A DNA stretch of 64,000 bases. It comes from Vicinamibacterales bacterium. Its GTDB lineage: Bacteria > Acidobacteriota > Vicinamibacteria > Vicinamibacterales > 2-12-FULL-66-21. Positions 43,252 to 51,048 of this stretch are shown here, piece after piece. The notes beneath the pieces were generated by a model, which saw nothing but the letters and a program-made list of their open reading frames with translations, did no database searches and was not told the DNA's origin. The translations under genes were made by a program, and so were the position numbers. Position 1 is the first letter of the stretch; every line of letters begins with the position of its first letter. The DNA lies in NCBI GenBank assembly GCA_036496585.1, contig DASXLB010000039.1, positions 1 to 64,000 of the forward strand, read 5' to 3'.

Positions 43252-44595
43252 TCAGCGCTTGAGGCCGAGGGTGCGGATGCGCTTGTGGAGAGCCGTCCGC
43301 TCGACGCCGAGGAGGCGCGCGGCACCGGCGACGTTCCAGTCGGTTTCCTCGAGCGCGCGGCGGATGCGATCGCGTTCGGCGCCGTCGCGCACCTCCTGCA
43401 GCCCCGCCGCCGGACGCGACGGAGACGGCAGCCGCAGTTCGAGCGGTACCGCGTCGACCGTCACCCGATCGCCGGCCGCCATGATCGCCATGCGCTCGAC
43501 GACGTTGCGCAACTCACGGATATTGCCCGGCCAGCCGTAGCCCTCGAGCAGCGGCAGCACGTCGGGGTCGAGCGTCTGCGGCCGGACATTGTTGCGCGCG
43601 CAGAAGTCCGCGAGGAAATACACCACCAGCTCGCCAATGTCCTGAAGGCGCTCGCGCAGCGCCGGGACGCGGATCGGGAAGCCATTCAACCGGTAATACA
43701 GGTCCTCGCGAAAGCGGCCCGTGGCGACCAGCTCCTGGAGATGACGGTTCGTTGCCGAAATCACCCGCGTGGCGACGCGGATCGGCTGCTCCCCTCCGAG
43801 CCGCTGCACCTCGCCGTCCTGCAGCACGCGCAGCAGCTTCGCCTGCGACGCTTCGTGCAGATCGCCCACTTCGTCGAGGAAGATCGTGCCGCCATCGGCG
43901 AGCTCGAAGCGGCCGCGGCGCAGCCCCGTCGCGCCGGTGAACGCCCCCTTCTCGTGTCCGAAGAGTTCGCTTTCGATGAGATCGGTGGGGATCGCGGCGC
44001 AATTCACTTTCACGAACGGGCCGCCGGCAAACGGGCTCTCGCGATGCAGGTGCGCCGCCAGCAATTCCTTGCCGGTCCCTGATTCCCCCGAGAGCAGCAC
44101 GGCGACGTCGGACCGCGCAACGCGCGACGCCTGCTGCACCGCCTGTTCGAAGCAGGCCGCCGACCCGATCATCCGCGGCGCCTCGCCGACCAGCTCGCGA
44201 TACCGCTGGTTCTCGCGCTGCAGGCCGGCCAGCTCGATCGCGTGCTTGACGACGAGCAGGACGCGATCGCGGGCGAGCGGCTTCTCGAGGAAGTCGAAGG
44301 CGCCGATGCGGGTCGCCTCGACCGCGTCGGCGATCGTCGCGTGGCCGGAAATCATCACGGCAACGGCGCGCTCGTCATCCTGGCGGATGGCGCGGAGCAG
44401 ATCGATGCCGCTGCCGTCCGGTAGCCGCACGTCCAGCAGATAGAGATCGGGACGCGGCTGACCACGCAGCCCGCGCAGCGCCGCGGCCGATTCACAGACC
44501 GTGACCCGGTAGCCCTCGCCTTCGAGAATCAACCGCAGCGATCGGCCGATGTTCGGCTCGTCGTCGACGATCACGATCTCGCGCTTGCGGTGCAT
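43252..44595 (-). CDS. ntrX: NtrX-like sigma-54-dependent response regulator
   Basis: The 447-residue regulator has a receiver domain (1-120) with phosphoacceptor D55 in DLYLLDVRLPDG, an AAA+ sigma-54-activating domain with GESGTGKE at 170-177 and the sigma-54 contact loop GAFTGA at 218-223, the Walker B-like GGTIFLDEVGDL, and a Fis-type DNA-binding helix-turn-helix at the end (NVAGAARLLGVERTALHKRI). All elements needed to remodel sigma-54 polymerase are present. It is 8 nt downstream of the kinase gene, so the pair forms a two-component system. NtrX is the closest name; its target genes are not evident. Confidence 0.93.
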   Translation of the reverse strand: MHRKREIVIVDDEPNIGRSLRLILEGEGYRVTVCESAAALRGLRGQPRPDLYLLDVRLPDGSGIDLLRAIRQDDERAVAVMISGHATIADAVEATRIGAFDFLEKPLARDRVLLVVKHAIELAGLQRENQRYRELVGEAPRMIGSAACFEQAVQQASRVARSDVAVLLSGESGTGKELLAAHLHRESPFAGGPFVKVNCAAIPTDLIESELFGHEKGAFTGATGLRRGRFELADGGTIFLDEVGDLHEASQAKLLRVLQDGEVQRLGGEQPIRVATRVISATNRHLQELVATGRFREDLYYRLNGFPIRVPALRERLQDIGELVVYFLADFCARNNVRPQTLDPDVLPLLEGYGWPGNIRELRNVVERMAIMAAGDRVTVDAVPLELRLPSPSRPAAGLQEVRDGAERDRIRRALEETDWNVAGAARLLGVERTALHKRIRTLGLKR

Positions 44596-44603
44596 GCGCC
44601 GGC

Positions 44604-46004
44604 CTACTCCGCGGCGGCGTCGGCCGCCGGCAGCGTGACGCGGAAGGCCGCGCCGCCCAGTTCGCCCGGGACACGCGTCACGTCGCCGCCGCACAGGACC
44701 GCGTTCTTCTTCACGATCGAGAGGCCGAGGCCCATGCCGTCCTTCTTGAAGGTAATCGTCGGCTCGAACAGCGTCGCCAGCGCGTCGGCGCTGAGACCGG
44801 GACCGGAATCGTGTACTTCGATGGCCACCCGGCCGTCGACGGTGGTCGTGCGCGCCACGATCGAACCGCCGGCGCCGGCCGCCTCGGCGGCATTCTGCAA
44901 CAGGTTGGTCAGGATGCCTTTGACCAGATCCGGCGCGGCGTCTACGCGCGGGTGGCGGCCGTCGAGCTGCAGCAGGCACGACGTCTCTGGATGCACCGGC
45001 CGCAGCAGCGCGGCCCGCTCGGTCACGAGCGCGTTGATGTCGATGATCTCCGGCGCCGCCGGCGGCTCTCCGGCGAATTCCGAGAACGCGCGCACGCGGC
45101 GCTCGAGCGATTCGATCTCGCTGATGACGATCTGCACCGCGTGATCCACGAACGCGCGATCGGCGGGATGGCGCGCCTGGATCTCCTCGACGGTCAGCCG
45201 GATCGGCGTCAGCGAGTTCTTCAGCTCGTGAGCGGTCTTGCGGGCGAGCGACTGCCAGCTCGCGATTCTCGTCAGGTACACCAGCCGCTCCCGGCTGTCG
45301 GCCAGCTGGTCGGCCATCGCGTTGAACGCCGCGACGGCCATCCCGACTTCGTCGCGCGGCGGGCCGGCCGCCTCGAGGCGCCGCGACCAGTCGCCGCCGG
45401 CGAAGTCGGTCAGTGCCGCCGTCAATTGCTGGATCGGACGGCTGATGCGGTGTGCGATCACGGCCACCGGAACGAGCGACACCAGCCAGACCGCGCCGAT
45501 GAGCGCGAGCAGCGCCAGCGTGAAGCCGCGATGCAAATCGCGCGCGTCGAAGTCGTTGACGATGCGCCGGGTCTGACCGAGTTCCACCGACAGGTCTTCC
45601 ATGCGGATGCCGCCAAGGTCGCGAGTGTACATCTCGACCCCGCCGCCGGCCCGTCGCAGGTACTCGACGCGGCCGCCCCCCGGACCGGCGATGCCGACGC
45701 GATCGGCGTCGCCGCCGTCCCAGAAGGCGCGGATGTCAGGCGGCCACCCGTCCCGCGCGCCGGCGTCGTAGCGGATCGGCGCGATCCGCCCGCCGGCGAC
45801 ATCGTCTTTGAGCGCCGCGCGCTCGCGCTGGTAGAACTGCTTGCCGGTCGTCTCCAGTGTGCGCGCCAGATGATCGAGCTCGCCGGTCGTCGCGTACCGG
45901 AGACTGCGATCGAGCAGGGTCGTCGTGATCAGGACGGTCGCCGCCAGCGGCAGCAGCGTCGCCGCAAGAAACGCCGTGATCAGCTGGTGGCGGAGTCGGT
46001 TCAT
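44604..46004 (-). CDS. ntrY: NtrY-like membrane sensor histidine kinase
   Basis: This 466-residue kinase has two membrane helices (about 9-31 and 160-184) flanking a periplasmic sensor of about 125 residues. A HAMP domain follows (ISRPIQQLTAALTDFAGG). The HisKA segment carries H259 in the string KTAHELKNSLTPIRLTVEE, and the HATPase part has LLQNAAEAAG, HDSGPGLS and DGMGLGLSIVKK. The H-E-L-K-N box is the NtrY/NtrB-type sequence. It overlaps the DUF4390-like gene as ATGA. The periplasmic sensor shows no recognised PAS fold, so the signal is unknown. Confidence 0.92.
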   Translation of the reverse strand: MNRLRHQLITAFLAATLLPLAATVLITTTLLDRSLRYATTGELDHLARTLETTGKQFYQRERAALKDDVAGGRIAPIRYDAGARDGWPPDIRAFWDGGDADRVGIAGPGGGRVEYLRRAGGGVEMYTRDLGGIRMEDLSVELGQTRRIVNDFDARDLHRGFTLALLALIGAVWLVSLVPVAVIAHRISRPIQQLTAALTDFAGGDWSRRLEAAGPPRDEVGMAVAAFNAMADQLADSRERLVYLTRIASWQSLARKTAHELKNSLTPIRLTVEEIQARHPADRAFVDHAVQIVISEIESLERRVRAFSEFAGEPPAAPEIIDINALVTERAALLRPVHPETSCLLQLDGRHPRVDAAPDLVKGILTNLLQNAAEAAGAGGSIVARTTTVDGRVAIEVHDSGPGLSADALATLFEPTITFKKDGMGLGLSIVKKNAVLCGGDVTRVPGELGGAAFRVTLPAADAAAE

Positions 46005-46570
46005 CGGAGGCGGAAGGGCCCTCCTTCGAGCGCCCGCGCCGGTGCGTCGGTCTTGCGCCGTCGACTCAGTACGTCGATCAGCCGCTGCAAGGTCAGGCCG
46101 CTGTCGTCGGAATCCTGCGCGCCGTCGCCGTCCAGTATGCGGTAGTCGAGGCGAATCCAGAACCGCTGCGGATCGACGCCGCCCAGCGAGGCGATCGGGA
46201 CCACGAGCTTGTCGAGGCACCAGGTCTCGGCCGCCGCCGCCGTCAGATGCGAGACGGAGGCCGGAGCCGCGCCGGCCGTGGCCACCGCGAACCGCTCCTC
46301 CCAGAGATCGTAGCTGATCGAACAGACGCGGCGAACCGCCGCCGCGGCGTTGCGCGCCGGCGCCGGCAGCACCAGCGCCGTCAGCTCGACGCGCACGGTT
46401 CGCCCTTCCTTCACGCGCGCCAGCGGCTCGCCGGTGAGAAACGACCAGTCGTTTGTCCGCAGCGTGACCGTGTCGCCGGCGATCGCGATGGCCAGCCCCT
46501 GGGCGTCCGCCGGCTCTGGCTGCGACAGCAGCAGCGCCAGCACGGTCAGCGCGAGGGCCGGGCCTTTCAC
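46001..46570 (-). CDS. Secreted DUF4390-like protein in ntrYX operon
   Basis: From a GTG at 46570 the 189-residue product has a signal peptide (VKGPALALTVLALLLSQPEP then ADAQ) and a beta-rich domain with SFLTGEPLARVKEGRTVRVE, YDLWEERFAVAT and FWIRLDYRILDGD. This matches the DUF4390 type, known in several bacteria as the gene just before ntrY. It should be periplasmic and may be a ligand or modulator of the NtrY sensor domain. The start overlaps the Omp85-like stop as GTGA and its stop overlaps ntrY as ATGA, so all four genes are translationally linked. Confidence 0.8.
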   Translation of the reverse strand: MKGPALALTVLALLLSQPEPADAQGLAIAIAGDTVTLRTNDWSFLTGEPLARVKEGRTVRVELTALVLPAPARNAAAAVRRVCSISYDLWEERFAVATAGAAPASVSHLTAAAAETWCLDKLVVPIASLGGVDPQRFWIRLDYRILDGDGAQDSDDSGLTLQRLIDVLSRRRKTDAPARALEGGPFRLR

Positions 46571-48090
46571 CACCGCAGCCTGGTTTCCGACACCCGGATG
46601 CCCATGGTGAAGACCGCGGTGACGGTATCGGTGTTGAGCGGGAAGCCGATCGTGGCGAAGACGGGTCCCGCGGAGAGCTCGAGCCCGGTCGAGACGCGGG
46701 CCCGACGATCCGCAGGCCGGTCCCAGACGGATCCAACGTCGAGGAACACGGCGAGTCCCGAGTAGCCGTACTCGACCGACGCGTAGTACATCCGGCTGCC
46801 GCCGGCCGGATCGATCGCGTACTTGTCCCATCCACGCAGGGTGCGCGTGTCGCCGAGCGTGAACCGTTCGAACAGCGGCGCCTCGCCGCTGATGTGGCCG
46901 GCCATGCCGGTGAGCGTGGCGTGATGACGCCGGTGGTCGTAGCCGTACGCCGCCTGGAACAGGTAGCGGTCGTAGACCAGATCGCTGTCGAGCGTCCGCG
47001 TGCCGGCGCGAAGCTGCATCTGCGCGTCGACCTGTTGCGACCGGCCCTTGTCCCCCCATTGCCGCCGATAGTCGAGTCCGGCAATCGCTGCGTTGGCCGC
47101 CGTCGATCCCTTCAGCGGCGCGATCGGCTCCAGCTCGGTAATCCCCACGCCGGCCGAGACGCTCAGCTCCGGCGTGAACGCGAAGCGAATCAGCGGAGTG
47201 ACCGTCGCACGCGTGTCGTAGAGAGCGGGCAGCGACGGATCGGCCGCGATCGCGGCGACCGTCCGATCGCGCCAGTCCGAGTCGAACCACGACCACTCGA
47301 GACTGGCGCCGAGCCGGCGCGTGCCGAGTCGCCGTGTCTCGAACCGGACGCCGCCCCCGCCGTACTCTTCCACGAGGTCGTCGGCATCGTCGAACGCAAG
47401 GATCGGCGTAAAGCGGATCTCGCGGCTGCCGATCCCCAGATCGAGGTAACTGCCCCACCCCTGGTCCGAGTGGAACACCGCATTCGTCCGCAGCGGCTGA
47501 TAGCGGAGCCACAGCGGTTCTTCCAGCCGCCTCGCTTCGTAGACGACCTGGATCCGGCCCGGCTCGGTGCCGCGCTCGATGCGCCGCGTGACGGTGTAGC
47601 GCGGCACCTCGTGCTCGAGCCGCTCCTGAAGGCGGTCGGCTTCGGCGGAGTCGAGCGGCTTGCCGACGAGCGTCTGCAGATCGTCGCGCAGCGCCTTCGA
47701 GACCGCGTCTTCGGGAAAATCCTGCAGATCCACTCGCTCGACGAGATAACGCGCGTTGACGTTCTCGTCGGCGCGCGTCTCACCGCGCAGGCCGACGATG
47801 AAAATGACGCGGGCGCTGCCGCCGGCGTCGAGCACGGCGCGCGTCGCCGAGACATGCCGCGGCCGTTCGCCTTCGATCCGCGCCGCCAGCTCGTCGAGCC
47901 GCTCCTGTTTCAGCTGGGTGCCGACGAGCGCGCGGATGTCACGGCGCAGGCCCGGGCTCAAGCGGTCGATGTCGAAGCCGCTCACGTCGACGGCGCTGAT
48001 GAGGGTGCCTTCGACCGCCGCGGCGCGCTGGTCCGGCGCCGCCTGCGGTCCCATGGCGAGCAGAGAGAGGAGCAGAGCAATCATTCGCAT
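46567..48090 (-). CDS. Omp85-family outer-membrane protein (BamA/TamA-like)
   Basis: The 507-residue protein has a short signal peptide (MRMIALLLSLLAMGPQAA), POTRA-like segments in the first 200 residues (VEGTLISAVDVSGFDIDR; RYLVERVDLQDFPEDAVSKA), and a C-terminal 16-strand-type barrel. That barrel contains the loop-6 signature, here TLRGWDKYAIDPAGG then YYASVEYGY, corresponding to the conserved R-G-[YFW] of Omp85 proteins. The C-terminus VSETRLRW ends in Trp, an accepted barrel end. It leads the ntrYX operon, with a GTGA overlap to the next gene. It may insert or export a specific substrate rather than being the housekeeping BamA, which is usually about 800 residues. Confidence 0.85.
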   Translation of the reverse strand: MRMIALLLSLLAMGPQAAPDQRAAAVEGTLISAVDVSGFDIDRLSPGLRRDIRALVGTQLKQERLDELAARIEGERPRHVSATRAVLDAGGSARVIFIVGLRGETRADENVNARYLVERVDLQDFPEDAVSKALRDDLQTLVGKPLDSAEADRLQERLEHEVPRYTVTRRIERGTEPGRIQVVYEARRLEEPLWLRYQPLRTNAVFHSDQGWGSYLDLGIGSREIRFTPILAFDDADDLVEEYGGGGVRFETRRLGTRRLGASLEWSWFDSDWRDRTVAAIAADPSLPALYDTRATVTPLIRFAFTPELSVSAGVGITELEPIAPLKGSTAANAAIAGLDYRRQWGDKGRSQQVDAQMQLRAGTRTLDSDLVYDRYLFQAAYGYDHRRHHATLTGMAGHISGEAPLFERFTLGDTRTLRGWDKYAIDPAGGSRMYYASVEYGYSGLAVFLDVGSVWDRPADRRARVSTGLELSAGPVFATIGFPLNTDTVTAVFTMGIRVSETRLRW

Positions 48091-48174
48091 GCCCGCGCAT
48101 ATGAGCAAGGGGCTTGCCCGCGCGCAAGTGCTTTCAGACTCGGAGGATAGTGGATTCTACCGCGTGCCCGCGCG

Positions 48175-48297
48175 TCACACCTGTGCGTCCGGCGCCACGA
48201 GACCCCGGTCCGCGAGGGCTTCGACGAGTCCGAAGGCGTCGCCGGTCGTGGCGGCTGCTGCCTTGATCGTCATCCGGTTGCACAGGAACCAAATTAC
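48175..48297 (-). pseudogene. N-terminal remnant of a cupin-domain protein
   Basis: Within the 249-nt gap between the Omp85-like and esterase genes, the minus strand encodes about 40 codons reading VIWFLCNRMTIKA, then TTGDAFGLVEALADRGL, followed within eight codons by a TGA. This is the start of a cupin fold of the type W-F-L-G ... T-G-G-A-F-x-L-V-E-x-x-x-P-x-G. The expected metal-binding H-x-H segment is missing. There is no ribosome site. It is best read as a decayed gene fragment; the rest of the gap shows only a possible GGGGG ribosome site for the esterase. Confidence 0.55.
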
Positions 48298-48339
48298 GGT
48301 GCGACGCCGGCGATGTATCGTGAAGCTTCAGGGGGCGTG

Positions 48340-49683
48340 ATGAGCCGTGCCGGTACGCGAATCGCTCTTGGTCTGGCGCTGCTTACGGCGCCGCTCTCGG
48401 CCCAACGGGCGCCAATCGCGCAGCAGTTGGCGTTTGCTCCGTACCATGCCAGCGGGATTTACGCCGTCGGCGAGACCGTCGGCTGGACCGTGACCACAGG
48501 ATCGACGCCGCCTGCCTATCGCTACCGCTGGACGATTCGCCGCAACAACGCGGTGGTGCTCAAAGAGGGCATCCTCGATCTTTCGAGCGGCAGGGACACG
48601 ATCGACGTCGTCGCCGATCGACCCGAGATGGTCTATGTCGCGATCGACGCCTACGCGGAGCTGGCGGCGGCGCCCACGCCCTCGGGTGAGCCGCCGCGCT
48701 TCACCGGCGGTAACACCGGACGCGACACGGGGTTCTACGCTCTCGGCGCGGCCGTCGCACCGACCGGCATCGGCGTGTCGGTCCCGCCGCCATCCGACTT
48801 CGACGGGTTCTGGGACGGCAAGCTCGCCGAACAGGCCAGGCTTCCGATCAATGCGCAGCTGACGCCGGTGCCGACCGACGTCGCGGGCGTCACGCTGCAG
48901 GCGTTCCAGCTCGACGCGCTCGGCTCCAGCGCGCACGGCTACCTCGCCAGACCCGCAGCGGAGGGCAGGTTTCCCGCGGTGATCCAGCTCCAGTACGCGG
49001 GCGTCTATGCCTTGAACGCCGCCGCCGTCGCACGGCGTGCGGCCGAAGGGTGGCTGATTCTCGACGTCGATTCGCACGACAAGCTCCCGTCGGATCCGTC
49101 GGGCAACATCCCGCGTGGCTACCAGGCGGTCGGCAACACCGATCGGGAGACGTCCTATTTTCTGCGCATGTACCTGCGCGATTCGCGCGTGCTCGACTAC
49201 CTGCTGACGCGCCCCGACTGGGATGGGAAGACCATCGTGCTCATGGGCGGCAGCATGGGCGGCCAGCAGAGTCTGGCGCTTGCCGGTCTCCGCCCGGATC
49301 GGATCAGCGCTGTCGTGGTCTGCGTGCCCGCCGGCGCCGACTCCAATGGCGATCGTCACGGCCGCAGGGCCGGCTACCCGAACTGGCCGTTCGACAATTC
49401 CGACGTGATGAAGACGGCGCTCTACTTCGATACCGTCAACTTCGCGCCGCGCATCAAGGCGCCGGTGATGGCCGGCGTCGGCTTCATCGACACGATCTCG
49501 CCGCCAGCCGGCGTGTGGACGATGATCAACCGGATTGGCGGACCGGTCGAGGCGCTACCGATGATCGAATCCGAGCACGACAACCTGACCCCCGAGAAGG
49601 CGCGCGCGTGCTCGCTCCGCACGGCGGAGATACTCGACGACCTTGTCCACGGCGGTACCTTCGCGCCGCGCGGCCGCGAGTGA
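48340..49683 (+). CDS. Secreted acetyl-xylan-esterase-type alpha/beta hydrolase
   Basis: The 447-residue protein has a signal peptide (MSRAGTRIALGLALLTAPLS, cleaved near AQRAP), an N-terminal beta-sandwich of about 110 residues, then an AXE1-type hydrolase domain. The nucleophile is S305 in LMGGSMGGQQSLALAG, and the late FIDTISPP (Asp) and SEHDN (His) complete the triad. Enzymes of this family remove acetyl groups from xylan or antibiotics. A GGGGG site precedes the ATG. The nearby GH54 and PQQ enzymes fit a plant-polymer theme. It converges with the PQQ dehydrogenase gene. Confidence 0.88.
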   Translation: MSRAGTRIALGLALLTAPLSAQRAPIAQQLAFAPYHASGIYAVGETVGWTVTTGSTPPAYRYRWTIRRNNAVVLKEGILDLSSGRDTIDVVADRPEMVYVAIDAYAELAAAPTPSGEPPRFTGGNTGRDTGFYALGAAVAPTGIGVSVPPPSDFDGFWDGKLAEQARLPINAQLTPVPTDVAGVTLQAFQLDALGSSAHGYLARPAAEGRFPAVIQLQYAGVYALNAAAVARRAAEGWLILDVDSHDKLPSDPSGNIPRGYQAVGNTDRETSYFLRMYLRDSRVLDYLLTRPDWDGKTIVLMGGSMGGQQSLALAGLRPDRISAVVVCVPAGADSNGDRHGRRAGYPNWPFDNSDVMKTALYFDTVNFAPRIKAPVMAGVGFIDTISPPAGVWTMINRIGGPVEALPMIESEHDNLTPEKARACSLRTAEILDDLVHGGTFAPRGRE

Positions 49684-49706
49684 GGGCGCGGGCCGGGGAG
49701 CCTGCG

Positions 49707-50942
49707 TTACGGTGTTTTCGCCGTCAGGCGGAACAGGCCGCCGGTGGGCGTGTCTTCGATGATCCACAACGCGCCGTCCGGCCCGGTTTCCACGTCCCGA
49801 ACCCGATGCCCGATGTTCCAGCGTTCGGCCGTCGCGGCGCCGCCCTTCCCGTCGAAGGTGATCCGGCTGAGCGACTGCGTCGACAGCCCGCTGATCAGGG
49901 CGGAGCCGCGCCACTTCGGGAACATGTCTCCCGAGTAGAAGAGGAGGTTGCCGGGCGCAATCACGGGCACCCAGTAGATCACCGGCTTGACGAGGTCCGG
50001 GCGCGTGTCGGGCGTCGGAATCGGCACGCCGTTGTAGTTGACGCCGTAGGACACCAGCGGCCAGCCGTAGTTCTTGCCCGGCTCGATCAGGTTCAACTCG
50101 TCCCCGCCGCGCGGACCATGCTCCAGCTCCCACAGCCGGCCGTCGGGCGCGAAGGCCAGTCCGTAGGGCGTGCGGAAACCGGTCGCCCACGTCTCCGACG
50201 GCGCCGTGTTGGGTCCGGGCAGCGTGTACGTGCTCACGACCGGCGCTGTCTTGGCCGCCTCCGTATCCGACGGCGGATCGATCAACGTCACCGACGCCGC
50301 GCCGGTCTTGCCCGCCATGGGATTGCCCGGCGCGGGCTTCCCGTCGAGCGTGAGGCGCAGGATCTTGCCAAGCGCTTGATCGGGATCCTGGGCCGGCGTC
50401 ATCCGCTGGCGATCGCCCACCGTCAGGAACAGATACTGTCCGTCGGGCGAGAACGCGATCTGCGCGCCGAACTGGCCGCCCCTGCCCTTGGGCATCTCGC
50501 GCCAGATCACTTCCAGCCCCTCGAGGCTGGCTTTCCCGTTCGTCAGCGCGAGTCGCGCGCGCGCCAGCGCCAGGCTGCTCGAGTCCCCGCTTCCGGGCTC
50601 CGAATACGTGAGGTAGACGCTGTGATCGGTGGCGTAGCGCGGCGACAGGAAGATGCCCAACATGCCGCCCTGTCCGCCGTACAAGACGGGGGGCACGTTG
50701 TCGACGGGCGTCTTCTCGCCCTGCTGGGTCACCAGCCAGACCGGACCGACTTTCTCGGTAATCAGCATGCGGCCGTCGGGCAGGAACGCAATCCGCCACG
50801 GCAGCTTGAAGGTGGCGACCTGCGTCATCGTGAACGGCAGGGTCTCCTCGGCTTTCAGTTCGCCGGCGTTGACCTGGGCCCGCGCCGCGGACGGCACCAG
50901 CACCAGCACCAACAACAGGATCGCTTTCACAAGTGTCTTCAT
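49707..50942 (-). CDS. Soluble PQQ-dependent aldose sugar dehydrogenase
   Basis: The 411-residue exported protein (signal MKTLVKAILLLVLVLVPSAA, then RAQ) is a six-bladed beta-propeller of the glucose/sorbosone dehydrogenase family. Typical features are LPWRIAFLPDGRMLITEK, GQGGMLGIFLSPRY, FGAQIAFSPDGQYLFLTVGD, WATGFRTPYGLAFAPDGRLW and HGPRGGDELN. The family oxidises aldoses in the periplasm with PQQ and calcium, passing electrons to the respiratory chain. No PQQ-synthesis genes are in the window. It converges on the esterase gene 23 nt away and diverges from the GH54 gene. Confidence 0.92.
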   Translation of the reverse strand: MKTLVKAILLLVLVLVPSAARAQVNAGELKAEETLPFTMTQVATFKLPWRIAFLPDGRMLITEKVGPVWLVTQQGEKTPVDNVPPVLYGGQGGMLGIFLSPRYATDHSVYLTYSEPGSGDSSSLALARARLALTNGKASLEGLEVIWREMPKGRGGQFGAQIAFSPDGQYLFLTVGDRQRMTPAQDPDQALGKILRLTLDGKPAPGNPMAGKTGAASVTLIDPPSDTEAAKTAPVVSTYTLPGPNTAPSETWATGFRTPYGLAFAPDGRLWELEHGPRGGDELNLIEPGKNYGWPLVSYGVNYNGVPIPTPDTRPDLVKPVIYWVPVIAPGNLLFYSGDMFPKWRGSALISGLSTQSLSRITFDGKGGAATAERWNIGHRVRDVETGPDGALWIIEDTPTGGLFRLTAKTP

Positions 50943-51048
50943 CTGGTATCTGTGCTCCGATCGGCACCATCATAGCGAACAATCCGCAGGCAGCCGTGCA
51001 CTTCACGCTCGGGCTTGCCGCACATGGATCTAAGATGCGCAGCACAGG

